Shown in pieces: positions 51,689-62,963 of a stretch of 64,000 nt of DNA (position 1 is the first letter of the stretch; each line of letters starts with the position of its first letter). The notes under the pieces are model-generated. The model saw nothing but the letters and a program-made list of their open reading frames with translations. It ran no database searches and had not been told where the DNA came from. Origin of the DNA: Planobispora rosea. Its GTDB lineage: Bacteria > Actinomycetota > Actinomycetes > Streptosporangiales > Streptosporangiaceae. Location of the stretch: the NCBI RefSeq assembly GCF_014648175.1, contig NZ_BMQP01000011.1, positions 1 through 64,000 on the forward strand, in the 5' to 3' direction. The position numbers and the translations under genes were made by a program.

Positions 51689-52171
51689 ATGAAGGTAGCG
51701 GTCCTGTCCGACACCCACGCGCCGCGGCGCTGGAAGTCCTGCCCGCCGCGGGTCGCGGAGCACCTCCGCGACGCTGACCTGATCCTGCACGCCGGGGACG
51801 TCTGCACCGCGGGCGTGCTCGGCGAGCTGGCCGCCTACGCGCCCGTTCACGTGGTCAAGGGCAACAACGACGGGGCCGACGTGGTCGCTCCCGAGACGCT
51901 CGAACTCGACCTCGGCGGGCTCCGGGTGGCGATGGTCCACGACAGCGGCGCGGCGCGGGGGCGGCTGGCCCGGCTGCGCCGCCGGTTCCCCCGGGCCGAC
52001 CTCGTCGTCTTCGGGCACTCGCACATCCCGCTCGACGAGAGCGGCGACGGCCTGCGCATCTTCAACCCCGGGTCGCCCACCGACCGCCGCCGCCAGCCGT
52101 ACGGCACCATGGGCCTGCTGCGGATCGAGAACGGGGCTCTGACCGAGGCGAGGATCGTGCCGGTCACATGA
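51689..52171 (+). CDS. Metallophosphoesterase (YfcE/MJ0936 family)
   Basis: A 160-residue calcineurin-fold phosphoesterase. Metal ligands are in LSDTHAPR, LHAGDV, KGNNDGAD and FGHSHIPL, with the closing NPGSPTDRR. Family members hydrolyse phosphodiesters such as cyclic nucleotides or glycerophosphodiesters. Separated from GH43 by 93 bases and followed by a strong palindromic terminator. Confidence 0.92.
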   Translation: MKVAVLSDTHAPRRWKSCPPRVAEHLRDADLILHAGDVCTAGVLGELAAYAPVHVVKGNNDGADVVAPETLELDLGGLRVAMVHDSGAARGRLARLRRRFPRADLVVFGHSHIPLDESGDGLRIFNPGSPTDRRRQPYGTMGLLRIENGALTEARIVPVT

Positions 52172-52202
52172 GGGCCGGTCACACGAATGCGGGTCACATG
52201 AG

Positions 52203-52240
52203 GATGTCCCGGTCGGCTCGCGCGAGCCGACCGGGACATC
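52203..52240. terminator. 38-bp perfect palindrome, bidirectional terminator
   Basis: The whole 38-bp element is self-complementary (GATGTCCCGGTCGGCTCG and its exact complement meet at CGCG). It sits between the phosphoesterase stop and the katG stop on the opposite strand. Confidence 0.8.
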
Positions 52241-52300
52241 AGAGTTCCACGCCCCCGGAACCTCGGGGCCTCACGCCCCCGGGATCCCGGGACGCCATGA

Positions 52301-54547
<2,247 letters not shown>

Positions 54548-54563
54548 CTAGGGATCCTGATGC

Positions 54564-55001
54564 TCAGGAACTACGGGCGGTGGAACATGCGGGGCACAGG
54601 CCCCAGTAGATGACCTCGGCCTCGTCGATGGAGAAGCCGTGGTCGTCGGACGCGTGCAGGCAGGGCGCCTCGCCGACCGCGCAGTCGACGTCGGCGACCA
54701 CACCGCACGACCGGCACACGACGTGGTGGTGGTTGTCCCCGACGCGCCCCTCGAACCGGGCCGGGCTGCCGGCCGGCTCCATGCGGCGGATGAGTCCCGC
54801 CGCGGTGAGCGCGTGGAGAGCCTCGTACACGGCCTGGAGGGAGACATGGCCTACACGATCGCGCACCCCGGAGGCGATCCCCTCGACGTCGAGATGGTCA
54901 CCGTCGCGGACGGTCTCGAGCAGCGCGACGCGGGCTGCCGTGACCCGCAGGCCTGCACCGCGCAGTTCCTCGGCGGTGGTCGGAGTCCTGGGTGCGGTCA
55001 T
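54564..55001 (-). CDS. furA: FurA, Fur family redox/iron repressor
   Basis: A 145-residue Fur-family winged-helix repressor. DNA-binding domain GLRVTAARVALLETVRDGDHLDVEGIASGVRDRVGHVSLQAVYEAL; metal and redox site HHHVVCRSCGVV and the C-terminal CPAC. In actinobacteria FurA represses furA-katG and is released by peroxide. ATG 55001 has no Shine-Dalgarno; TAGGTT ends six bases upstream, so the transcript should be leaderless as described for mycobacterial furA. Confidence 0.95.
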   Translation of the reverse strand: MTAPRTPTTAEELRGAGLRVTAARVALLETVRDGDHLDVEGIASGVRDRVGHVSLQAVYEALHALTAAGLIRRMEPAGSPARFEGRVGDNHHHVVCRSCGVVADVDCAVGEAPCLHASDDHGFSIDEAEVIYWGLCPACSTARSS

Positions 55002-55007
55002 GGGCCA

Positions 55008-55013
55008 AACCTA
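55008..55013 (-). promoter_or_regulatory. furA −10 box (leaderless promoter)
   Basis: TAGGTT lies six bases before the furA ATG. The AT-rich DNA just upstream (55014-55060) would hold the FurA box; its exact palindrome was not resolved. Confidence 0.6.
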
Positions 55014-55174
55014 CCGTCATAAACACGAACGATACAAGATAACGAATGATCCCAGTTTAGCCCTGAACCAGAGAGGTTTGTCCGATTTTGAGGGATTCGC
55101 TCTCCGCTCGGCGCGACCGGACCGGCGGGCTCCGCCGTAGCCTGGATCTCCCACGCGGTGGACAGGAGGCTGAA

Positions 55175-55864
55175 GTGGCCGAGACGGCGCTGACCGAGAC
55201 AACTGCAGCCGAGGTGATGGCCGAGCTGGCCGGGCTCGAAGACCCGAAGATACGCGAGGTGAACGAGAAGCACGGCGACGATCACGGGGTGAACCTCGGC
55301 AAGCTGCGCGCGCTCGCGAAGCGGCTGAAGACGCAGCAGGAACTCGCACGCCGGCTCTGGGAGACGGACGACACCGCGGCGAGACTGCTGGCGATCCTGA
55401 TCTGCCGCCCCAAGGCGTTCGAGCGTGACGAACTGGACGTCATGATCCGCCAGACGCGGGCGCCCAAGGTGCACGACTGGCTCGTGAACTACGTGGTGAA
55501 GAAGAGCCCGCACGCCGAAGAACTGCGCCTGGCCTGGTCCGCCGATCCGGATCCGGTGGTCGCGAGCGCCGGCTGGGCGCTGACCGCCGAACGCGTGGCG
55601 AAGAAGCCCGAGGGCCTCGACCTCGCCGGGCTGCTCGACGTCATCGAGGCGGAGATGAAAGACGCCCCGGATCGCCTGCAGTGGGCGATGAACCACTGCC
55701 TGGCCCAGATCGGGATCGAGCACGCCGAGCACCGCGCCCGCGCCATCGACATCGGTGAGCGCCTGCAGGTGCTCAAGGACTACCCCACCTCCCCGGGCTG
55801 CACGTCCCCGTTCGCGCCCGTCTGGATCACCGAGATGGTGCGCCGGCAGCACGCCGGGACGTGA
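55175..55864 (+). CDS. DNA alkylation repair (AlkD-like HEAT repeat) protein
   Basis: A 229-residue all-helical protein resembling the DNA alkylation repair/AlkD-like HEAT family: EVNEKHGDDHGVNLGKLRALAKRL, LARRLWETDDTAARLLAILI, WLVNYVVKKSP and LQWAMNHCLAQIG. AlkD removes bulky or cationic alkylated bases. The usual catalytic Trp/Asp pair was not positively located, so enzymatic activity is uncertain. GTG 55175 has GGAGG ten bases upstream. Divergent from furA. Confidence 0.8.
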   Translation: MAETALTETTAAEVMAELAGLEDPKIREVNEKHGDDHGVNLGKLRALAKRLKTQQELARRLWETDDTAARLLAILICRPKAFERDELDVMIRQTRAPKVHDWLVNYVVKKSPHAEELRLAWSADPDPVVASAGWALTAERVAKKPEGLDLAGLLDVIEAEMKDAPDRLQWAMNHCLAQIGIEHAEHRARAIDIGERLQVLKDYPTSPGCTSPFAPVWITEMVRRQHAGT

Positions 55865-55945
55865 CCCCCCGCCAGGATCCCCCGCCGCTCCGGCCGGCCG
55901 AAAACCGGGTGCGGGCCGGCGGGGCGGTGATGTGTGATCGGGGAC

Positions 55946-56812
55946 ATGACGATCGTGCTGAACGAGCCGGGAGCCGACCGGCTGGGCGAGGTTGCGGGCG
56001 CGCTGCGGGAGTGGCAGCACGACGGGACGCCGGTTCAACTGCATCCGGGGGATCTGGGCTGGTTCTGGCGGTTCGGCGCCGAAGCGACGGCCGCGGCGGT
56101 CCGGACGTGGAGCCGGGACGGGCGGATTCTCGCCGTCGGACTGCTGGACGGTCCCAGGTTGTTGCGGCTGGCGATCGCGCCGGCCGCTCGGCGGGACGGG
56201 GAGCTGGCGCGGCGGCTGGCCGAGGACGTGACCGAGCCGGAGCGTGGCGTACTGCCCGAAGGGAGGGCGAACGTCGACGCGTCGATGTACCCGCTGGTCC
56301 AGGACCTGCTGGTCAAGGACGGCTGGAACGCCGACGAGCCGTGGACGCCGCTGCGCCGCGACCTCACGCGGCCGGTGGAGGACCCGGGCGTGCGGATCGA
56401 GGTGATCGGGCCGGAGCGGGTGCACGTGCGGACCGCCGTACAGCGGGCGTCGTTCGAGGGGTCGACGTTCACCGACGAGCGCTGGCACGCGATGGCGGCC
56501 GGATCGCCGTACGCCGACGCCCGGTGCCTGGTCGCCTACGACGACCGGGGCGAGGCGGTGGCGGCGGTGACGGTGTGGTCGGCCGGCCCGGGCAGGCCCG
56601 GGCTGCTCGAGCCGATGGGCGTGCACCGGGAGCATCGCGGTCACGGCTACGGCAGGGCGATCACCGTCGCGGCGGCGGCCGTACTCCAGGAGCTGGGGTC
56701 GTCGAGCGCGGTCGTCTGCACCCCCAGTTCCAACACCGGCGCCGTCGCCACCTACCGGTCGGCCGGCTTCCAGCCGCTCCCCGAGATCCGGGACCACTAC
56801 CGGGACTCCTAG
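55946..56812 (+). CDS. GNAT family N-acetyltransferase
   Basis: A 288-residue acetyltransferase with two GNAT-like halves. The C-terminal half (about 150-288) is clearly catalytic-type: MGVHREHRGHGYGRAITVAAAAVL holds the acetyl-CoA pyrophosphate loop (HRGHGYG), followed by SNTGAVATYRSAGF. The N-terminal half (about 1-140) looks degenerate. Substrate unknown. ATG 55946 with GGGG upstream; GTG 55934 is an alternative. Confidence 0.86.
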   Translation: MTIVLNEPGADRLGEVAGALREWQHDGTPVQLHPGDLGWFWRFGAEATAAAVRTWSRDGRILAVGLLDGPRLLRLAIAPAARRDGELARRLAEDVTEPERGVLPEGRANVDASMYPLVQDLLVKDGWNADEPWTPLRRDLTRPVEDPGVRIEVIGPERVHVRTAVQRASFEGSTFTDERWHAMAAGSPYADARCLVAYDDRGEAVAAVTVWSAGPGRPGLLEPMGVHREHRGHGYGRAITVAAAAVLQELGSSSAVVCTPSSNTGAVATYRSAGFQPLPEIRDHYRDS

Positions 56813-56983
56813 ACGGACACGATCGCCTATGACCGCCGGCCGGGCTCCGGGCGTCAGGCGACGTGGTCCCACCGGGTCACCGGCCGGCCGGGAAGCCCGC
56901 GCATCGTGAACGCATCGCGGAGGTATCAACCAGGACTCGCAGGATCGGCGGCACAGGAAAGCACCAACCAGGGAGTGTCCGCC

Positions 56984-57331
56984 ATGTCCACCACTGCCAC
57001 CGTCGTCACCGTCCTGACCGCCCTCTGGGTGGGGTTCTCGGCCTTCTCCCTCCTTCGCCGCGCCGAGTGGGTCGTGAAGCCGCTGACGGACTACGGCGTT
57101 CCCCGCTCGTGGTGGCCCCGGCTCGGCGCGGCCAAGGCCGCAGGGGCCGCAGGCCTGCTGGCCGGCCTGTTCGTGCCGGCCGTCGGCGTCCTGGCGGGAA
57201 TCTGCCTGATCCTGTACTTCACCGGAGCCGTCATCACCGTGCTCCGGGCGCGCTCGTACTCGACCGTCGTCTTCCCCCTGCTGTACATGGGCCCGGTGAT
57301 CGCCGCCCTGGTGCTGGGACACCTCGCCTGA
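56984..57331 (+). CDS. DoxX-like membrane protein
   Basis: A 115-residue protein with four transmembrane helices (about 5-22, 45-68, 70-90, 95-113), resembling the DoxX-like family (LGAAKAAGAAGLLAGLFVPAVGVLAGICLILYF). Function is not established; related proteins appear with redox or detoxification genes. GGGAG precedes the ATG. Followed by a strong terminator. Confidence 0.82.
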   Translation: MSTTATVVTVLTALWVGFSAFSLLRRAEWVVKPLTDYGVPRSWWPRLGAAKAAGAAGLLAGLFVPAVGVLAGICLILYFTGAVITVLRARSYSTVVFPLLYMGPVIAALVLGHLA

Positions 57332-57358
57332 CACCCACGACGCCACCGATCGGAAACG

Positions 57359-57396
57359 AAGAGCCGCCCGCCTTTCGGTAAAGGCCGGCGGCTCTT
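57359..57396. terminator. Hairpin terminator with AAGAG/CTCTT ends
   Basis: AAGAGCCGCC pairs with GGCGGCTCTT, with an inner GCCTT/AAGGC stem. It ends with a short T-run on the plus strand and lies 28 bases past the DoxX-like gene. Confidence 0.8.
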
Positions 57397-57532
57397 CCGC
57401 GGGCGCCACCGGGTCCGGACCGGGGGCGTCCCGCCCGTCGGGCGTCGGGACGGGCAATCCTGCGCCGGCCGACCACTTTCCGGCGTCGGCGGTGTCCATC
57501 CATACGAGAGACTCAGGAGAGAAGGAGCCACC

Positions 57533-58603
57533 ATGCGAGGGATTCCGCCGATCGGGGAACCCGGCGCCTCGGCCCATGCCCGGCGCTCGGCCGGCGATCT
57601 GCTGGCGCTGGCGCGAAGCGGGGACGGTGAGGCGTTCCGCGAGCTCGTCGAGCCGTACCGGCGTGAGCTCCAGGTGCACTGCTACCGCATCCTCGGCTCG
57701 GTGCAGGACGCCGAGGACCTGCTGCAGGAGACGCTGCTGGCGGCCTGGCGAGGGATCGGCGGCTACGCGGAACGCGCGTCGGTACGGACGTGGCTCTACC
57801 GCATCGCGACCAACCGCTGTCTCAACGCGCTGCGGGCCGACGCCCGTCGCCCGCCGGGATACGCGGCCTATCAGCCGGAGGTCCCGTTGCCCGAGCCGTC
57901 GCGCCTGCGGGCGGAACCGAGCTGGCTGGAGCCGTACCCCGATGTGCTGCTCGACGAGATCGCCGACCGCCTGCCCGGGCCGGAGGCGCGATACGAGATC
58001 AGGGAGTCGGTGTCGCTGGCGTTCCTGGCGGCACTGCAGCGACTGCCGCCGAGGCAGCGAGCCGTACTGGTGCTGCGGGACGTACTGGCGTTCCGGGCCG
58101 TCGAGGTGGCGGAGATCCTCGCCACGACCGAGAACGCGGTGACCGGCGCGCTGAAACGGGCGCGGGCCGCGCTGGCGCACGAGCTGCCCGGCCCCGACCG
58201 GGAGAGCGCTCCGCTGCCGGACTCACCGGAAGAACGCCGGATCGTGGATGACTTCGTCCGCGCGTTCGAGGCCGGAGACGTCGATGCGATCGTGGCCATG
58301 ATGACGGACGACGCGTGGCTGACCATGCCGCCGCTGCCGCTGGAGTATCAGGGCCCTGACGCCATCCGCAACTTCCTGGCCACCGTGGCGTTGCGCAACG
58401 GCCCCCGATACGTGCTGGTCCCGACGCGGGCGAACGGCCAACCGGCGTTCGGCTGCTACGTACGCGACCCGCGGACCCCGATCATGCACGCGCACGGAGT
58501 GCTCGTACTGACCCTGACCGGCGGTCGGATCTCCGTGCTGACACGGTTCATCGACAACTCGCTTCTGCCGGTCTTCGGGCTCCCCCGATCACTGCGCGCC
58601 TGA
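57533..58603 (+). CDS. ECF sigma factor with SnoaL-like C-terminal domain
   Basis: A 356-residue sigma factor of the SigG/SigJ-like ECF group. Sigma region 2 is about 25-95 (AFRELVEPYRRELQVHCYRILGSVQDAEDLLQETLLAAWRG), region 4 about 170-225 (LQRLPPRQRAVLVLRDVLAFRAVEVAEILATTENAVTGALKRARA), and a C-terminal SnoaL-like fold (about 235-356). No anti-sigma gene is adjacent; such C-terminal domains are thought to control the sigma factor in cis. AAGGAG precedes the ATG. It leads a likely operon with an MFS exporter and a PEP-mutase-like enzyme. Confidence 0.93.
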   Translation: MRGIPPIGEPGASAHARRSAGDLLALARSGDGEAFRELVEPYRRELQVHCYRILGSVQDAEDLLQETLLAAWRGIGGYAERASVRTWLYRIATNRCLNALRADARRPPGYAAYQPEVPLPEPSRLRAEPSWLEPYPDVLLDEIADRLPGPEARYEIRESVSLAFLAALQRLPPRQRAVLVLRDVLAFRAVEVAEILATTENAVTGALKRARAALAHELPGPDRESAPLPDSPEERRIVDDFVRAFEAGDVDAIVAMMTDDAWLTMPPLPLEYQGPDAIRNFLATVALRNGPRYVLVPTRANGQPAFGCYVRDPRTPIMHAHGVLVLTLTGGRISVLTRFIDNSLLPVFGLPRSLRA

Positions 58604-58681
58604 TCAGACGGGAGCACCGTGGAATCCCCGAGAACAGCATCTGCTCCCGTGTCCAGGAAATTCCGAGAAGAAGGAGAGACG

Positions 58682-60127
58682 GTGGGTGGCGGCGGAGGGA
58701 TGACGTCCAAGCAGGCGTGGGTGCTGGGGCTCGCCTCGCTGGCGTCGTTCATGATGTCCCTGGACAGTTTGATCGTGACGACGGCGTTGAACACGATCCG
58801 GCAGGATCTGGCGGCGTCCGTCGAATCACTCGAGTGGACCGTCAACGCCTACAGCCTGACGTTCGCGGTACTGCTGCTGACGGGGGCGGCGCTGGGAGAC
58901 CGGTTCGGTCGCCGCCGCGTGTTCGTCACAGGGCTGGCACTGTTCACCGTCGCGTCGGTGGCCTGCGCGCTGTCGCCGGACATCGGGGCCCTGATCGCGT
59001 CCCGGGCGTTCCAGGGCGCCGGTGCCGCGCTGGTGCTGCCGCTGTCACTGACCCTCATCAGTGCGATGTTCCCGCCTCATCAGCGGGGCAAGGCGATGGG
59101 GTTGTACCTGGGCATCACCGGTCTGGCGACGTTCGGCGGCCCGTTCCTCGGCGGCGTCGTCGCCGAGGAGCTGACGTGGCAGTGGATCTTCTGGCTGAAC
59201 CTGCCGATCGGGGCGGTCGCGATCCTGCTCACGGTGCGGCACGTCGACGAGGTCGTCGGCCCGGACGGCCGGCTCGACCTGGGAGGGGTCGCGCTCGTGA
59301 CCCTGGGCGCGTTCGGCGTCGTCTGGGGTCTGGTCCGCGGGAACGCGGCGGGCTGGGGCAGCGCGGAAGTATTGGGCGCGCTGGTGCTCGGCGCCGCCCT
59401 GGTGGTCGCCTTCGTGCTCTGGGAGCAGCACGCGCAGGCGCCGATGCTGCCGATGCGGTTCTTCCGGTTGCGGGCGTTCGCCACGGCCAACCCGGCGAAC
59501 TTCTGCGTCTTCGCCTCGCTGTACGGCACGCTGTTCTTTCTCGCGCAGTACTTCCAGACCGTGCACGGCGAGGGACCGTTCGGCGCCGGCCTGCGGCTGA
59601 TGCCGTGGACGGCGACGCTGATGGTGTGCGCGCCGATCGCCGGCCGGCTGGCCGACAAGGTCGGCGAGCGGACGTTCGTGGTCGGCGGGCTGCTGCTCCA
59701 GACCTTGAGCATGGGCTGGATCGCCGTGGCCGCCGACACCGGCACGGGCTATCTCGAACTGCTGCCCGCGCTGATCGTCGGCGGTGCGGGACTGACCATG
59801 GCCATGCCCGCGGCGCAGAAGGCGGTGGTCGGAGCGGTGCAACCGCGGGAGATCGGTCAGGCGTCCGGCGCGTTCATGACGCTACGGATCTTCGGCGGGG
59901 TGTTCGGTGTCGCGGTCACGGTCGCCGTCTTCGCGAGTACCGGGGGCTACACGTCAGCCGGGGAGTTCAGTGAGGGGTTCACCGCGGCGATGGGCGCGGT
60001 CGCCGCGTTCGCGTTCGTCGGCATGCTCATCGCCCTCGGCATGCCCGGCGGACGACTGACCGCCGTGACCGCACCGGCGCAGGCGCAGGCGCAAAGCGCC
60101 GCGCCTCAGGGTGAGAGCGTCCCGTAG
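58682..60127 (+). CDS. MFS drug exporter, DHA2 (14-helix) family
   Basis: A 481-residue proton-driven exporter of the EmrB/QacA group with 14 predicted helices. Signatures are the motif A GDRFGRRRVFVTG, motif D1-like MMSLDSLIVTTALNTI and motif C RAFQGAGAALVLPLSLTLI / GITGLATFGGPFLGG. Start taken at GTG 58682 (GGAGA four bases upstream); GTG 58619 would add 21 residues. The C-terminus has an AQAQAQS repeat. It follows the sigma factor gene by 78 bases in the same direction. Confidence 0.92.
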   Translation: MGGGGGMTSKQAWVLGLASLASFMMSLDSLIVTTALNTIRQDLAASVESLEWTVNAYSLTFAVLLLTGAALGDRFGRRRVFVTGLALFTVASVACALSPDIGALIASRAFQGAGAALVLPLSLTLISAMFPPHQRGKAMGLYLGITGLATFGGPFLGGVVAEELTWQWIFWLNLPIGAVAILLTVRHVDEVVGPDGRLDLGGVALVTLGAFGVVWGLVRGNAAGWGSAEVLGALVLGAALVVAFVLWEQHAQAPMLPMRFFRLRAFATANPANFCVFASLYGTLFFLAQYFQTVHGEGPFGAGLRLMPWTATLMVCAPIAGRLADKVGERTFVVGGLLLQTLSMGWIAVAADTGTGYLELLPALIVGGAGLTMAMPAAQKAVVGAVQPREIGQASGAFMTLRIFGGVFGVAVTVAVFASTGGYTSAGEFSEGFTAAMGAVAAFAFVGMLIALGMPGGRLTAVTAPAQAQAQSAAPQGESVP

Positions 60128-60186
60128 CCCGTACGTCCCGTCCCGTAAGCCGGTCACGTCCCGTAACCCGCTACATGGAGGATCCC

Positions 60187-60996
60187 ATGACTGACCCGTC
60201 CCGCCCGGAAGACCGTGACGCTTCGCCGTCAGGGGGGAAGGCCGCCGCACTCCGCCGTCTGCACGTGGCCGGTGATCCGCTCGTGCTGCCCAACGCCTGG
60301 GATGCGGCCTCGGCCCGGATGGCCGAGGCGGCCGGGCTGCCGGCCGTGGCCACGAGCAGTGCCGCGACGGCCGCGGTACTCGGCTACGACGACGGTGAGG
60401 CGGCGCCGGTCGAAGAGGTGCTGGCCGCGGCCGGACGGATCGTCCGGGCGGTGAGCCTGCCGGTGACGGTCGACTTCGAGCGCGGCTACGGGCTCGCACC
60501 GGCTGAGCTCGTCGAGCGGTTCGCCGCGACCGGGGCCGTCGGGCTGAATCTGGAGGACTCGAACCCGCCGGACGGGAACATGGTCGACGTCGCCGAGCAG
60601 ACGGATTTCCTGGCCGCGGTGCGCGACGCGGCGGTGTCGCTGAACGTGGACCTGGTCATCAACGCGCGCACGGACGCGTTCCTGCGCCGGTCCGGACCGC
60701 CGGAGGCGCAGCTCGCCGCCACGCTCGACCGCGGCGCCCGGTACCTCGCAGCCGGTGCGGACTGCGTCTATCCGATCGGCGTCGGCGATCCCGACGTGAT
60801 CCGGGTCCTGGCCGAGGGCATTCCCGGTCCCGTCAACGTCGCATACGGACTCGGGAAGCTGTCACTGGCCGAGCTGGCCGCGCTCGGCGTCGCGCGGGTG
60901 AGCTTCGGACCGGCCCTTCAGCGGCACCTGTACACCACGTTCGGGTCCGCGCTGTTCTCGGCCGTCGCATCCGGCGAGAATCCATTCACGCCCTGA
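60187..60996 (+). CDS. Isocitrate lyase/PEP phosphonomutase superfamily protein
   Basis: A 269-residue TIM-barrel protein of the PEP mutase/isocitrate lyase superfamily. LPNAWDAASARMAEAAG, SSAATAAVLGYDDGE, VDFERGYG and LNLEDSNPP are the family motifs, with INARTDAFL for metal or substrate binding. The Cys-containing lyase loop (KKCGH) is absent, so it is not an isocitrate lyase; it probably cleaves or forms a C-C or C-P bond in a 2-oxo acid. GGAGG is six bases before the ATG. Last gene of the sigma/MFS run. Confidence 0.9.
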   Translation: MTDPSRPEDRDASPSGGKAAALRRLHVAGDPLVLPNAWDAASARMAEAAGLPAVATSSAATAAVLGYDDGEAAPVEEVLAAAGRIVRAVSLPVTVDFERGYGLAPAELVERFAATGAVGLNLEDSNPPDGNMVDVAEQTDFLAAVRDAAVSLNVDLVINARTDAFLRRSGPPEAQLAATLDRGARYLAAGADCVYPIGVGDPDVIRVLAEGIPGPVNVAYGLGKLSLAELAALGVARVSFGPALQRHLYTTFGSALFSAVASGENPFTP

Positions 60997-61025
60997 CTCG
61001 ATCCCAGCCGTCGCCGTCCCGATGA

Positions 61026-61145
61026 CGCTGGCTGGATGAGATCTCCTGCGTGTCCTTCCTCCGGGATCTCACCCCGGAGGAAGTCCTCCGCCGCTTCAGC
61101 GGAGACGAGAGCACCGTGGAGGAGTACGACGCAGCCGATCACGTC
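61026..61145 (+). pseudogene. Fragment of a DUF6461-like protein
   Basis: The frame RWLDEISCVSFLRDLTPEEV continues LRRFSGDESTVEEYDAADHV, resembling the N-terminal part of DUF6461 proteins. It is preceded directly by a stop codon and has no start, and similarity ends after about 40 residues. Interpreted as a remnant. Confidence 0.45.
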
Positions 61146-61302
61146 AGCACCGGGAAGGTCCATGACCGGACCCTGGGCATTGCATCTGAGGATGGCTGCA
61201 TATTGCCGACCATTCCGCCATTACCTCAGCGGCCGTTTCACCATCACCTTGGCGACCATCCAACCACGTTGATGGCGGCTGACTCACCGTCCCTGACGCA
61301 AG

Positions 61303-61533
61303 GTGGAGGTCGACGCCGTCCTGGAGACCCGCCAGGGCCAGGTGGTGGGTGTCGAGGTCAAGGCCGCGTCCACCGTACGGCCGGAGGACTTCAAAGGGCT
61401 TCGTCACCTCGCCGAGCGCGTCGGCCCCGACTTCGTCGCCGGCCTGGTCCTGCACACCGGCACCCACACCTTCTCCTTCGGAGACCGCCTGCTGGCCGTC
61501 CCGGTAAGCGCGCTCTGGGAGACCCACCCGTAG
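61303..61533 (+). pseudogene. C-terminal fragment of a DUF4143 ATP-binding protein
   Basis: The frame EVDAVLETRQGQVVGVEVKA continues VRPEDFKGLRHLAERVGPDFVAG and ends LAVPVSALW, matching the C-terminal DUF4143 restriction-endonuclease-fold end of AAA ATPases often found in actinomycetes. About 75 residues of roughly 400 remain, so the gene is truncated. Confidence 0.6.
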
Positions 61534-61674
61534 CCGACGCGATGGACGGCAAGGCCTCGGAAGTCCGCTCGGACGACGACGGCGACAATGGATCTCCTCC
61601 GGCCGAGCGTCCGGCCTTCTACGCCGGTGACTGCTGCGATCACACTATGCTCATGATCGATAAAGGACTGACAG

Positions 61675-62493
61675 GTGCGGCGAGAACCAGGGGCTTCAGG
61701 AACCAACAGCGGTACAGACACGGCTCACCTGACCGTACGCGCCCGTGACAAGCGTGTCAGCGTCCGGCTGACCGTGGCGAGCGATCCCGCCACGCCTCCG
61801 GAGATCCTCCAGGCCATGGCGGCAGATCCTTCCCGCACGGTCAGGCGTGCCCTGGCGGCTCGAACCGACGCATCCGGCGAACTGCTGCGTGAACTCGCCC
61901 GGGACCCGGATCTGAAAACCCGCCAGACGCTTGCCGAGAACCCGGCCTGCCCGTCTGATGTGCTGATCCTCTTGGTGGACGACCCTCACGGGTCGGTCCG
62001 GTGGTCGATGCCGGACCATCCGGGCGCCGACATCGAGGTCCGCCGTGCCATCTGCCGATCCGCCGATGAGGATCTGCGTCGGCTGCTCGCGGAGAGAAGT
62101 GGGCTGGACAAGGAGACGAACGCGACGCTCGCTGCGGACCCCTCTCCGGCTGTTCGAGCAGGATTGGCAGCGTACACCGACGATCCGGACCTCCTCGCCA
62201 CCCTGACAGCCGACCTCGATCCCAAGGTCCGCATCGGTGCCACTCAGAACCCGCGTACCACAACACAGCACCGTCGCCTCCTCGCCAACGACAAATCCAT
62301 GGCCGTCCGTGCGGCCGCAGTGCAGTCCGGGCGGCTCCCCTATGACGAGTTGCAGCGCCTTGCCCATGATCGGTCGATCAACGTGCGCTGGTGGCTGGCC
62401 ACATGGCCCACGACACCGGAATCCATCGTGCGGATTCTCGCTGACGATCCCCATCCCGACGTAGCGACCCAGGCTCAGGCGAGGCTCCGATGA
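61675..62493 (+). CDS. Leucine-rich-repeat-variant (LRV) repeat protein
   Basis: A 272-residue alpha-solenoid protein with about nine LRV-type repeats of roughly 24 residues, each with an ASDPATPPEILQAMAADPSRTVRRALA-like pattern (LARDPDLKTRQTLAENPACP; LAADPSPAVRAGLAAYTDDP; LAHDRSINVRWWLATWPTTP). Such repeats mediate protein contacts; the LRV protein first described carried an iron-sulfur cluster, but no Cys cluster is visible here. GTG 61675 has AAAGGA upstream; the N-terminal 20 residues are Ser/Thr/Gly-rich. Probably a genuine gene in an otherwise decayed stretch. Confidence 0.8.
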   Translation: MRREPGASGTNSGTDTAHLTVRARDKRVSVRLTVASDPATPPEILQAMAADPSRTVRRALAARTDASGELLRELARDPDLKTRQTLAENPACPSDVLILLVDDPHGSVRWSMPDHPGADIEVRRAICRSADEDLRRLLAERSGLDKETNATLAADPSPAVRAGLAAYTDDPDLLATLTADLDPKVRIGATQNPRTTTQHRRLLANDKSMAVRAAAVQSGRLPYDELQRLAHDRSINVRWWLATWPTTPESIVRILADDPHPDVATQAQARLR

Positions 62494-62696
62494 AGGACAC
62501 GGCTCGTTCCCGCGACCAGAGCCACGGCCGTCCAGGACGGGTACAGTGCCAGTCTCCGGACGTGCGTGCCGTCGTGGCACGTCAACACCTCGGAGAGCAG
62601 ATGCCAACGATCACGGACGGGCTTGAGCCGGAGGAACCGGGCTGCTGAGCCCTGCTGGGACGTGGCAGGCGGGACGATCACGCCCGGCCGAGCCGC
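62494..62696. other. Intergenic, no gene seen
   Basis: About 200 bases between convergent genes with somewhat lower GC than the core. No frame, hairpin or operator was recognised. Confidence 0.4.
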
Positions 62697-62963
62697 CTAC
62701 GGCTCCACCGGCGCGTCCGGGTGATCATCCTGGAGTCGAGCACCCCCGCCAGAAGAACCTGTCGCGCCTGTGTTGTACCTCTCCCGCCAGGACAGGTACA
62801 ACAGCACCCCCAACGCGATCACAAGGAAGATCGCTGCGGAACCGGCGACCATATCACCGTAATCATCGAGCTTAGGCATCATGACGGCCCCCGTGATGAA
62901 AGTGATCCACCACGCCCAGTCATAGACACGATGCTTCTTCGCCAGGCTTGCCTTTCGGCGCAT
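62697..62963 (-). CDS. Small two-helix membrane protein
   Basis: An 88-residue protein with a basic N-terminus and two transmembrane helices (about 16-31 and 38-57), then a polar tail (ERYNTGATGSSGGGARLQDDHPD). No family recognised. GGAG is very close to the ATG, so translation may be weak or start a little later. Confidence 0.6.
   Translation of the reverse strand: MRRKASLAKKHRVYDWAWWITFITGAVMMPKLDDYGDMVAGSAAIFLVIALGVLLYLSWRERYNTGATGSSGGGARLQDDHPDAPVEP

Noticed and set aside
61144..61527. Minus-strand frame opposite the DUF4143 fragment
   Set aside because: The plus-strand translation matches a known domain end; the minus-strand one matches nothing.
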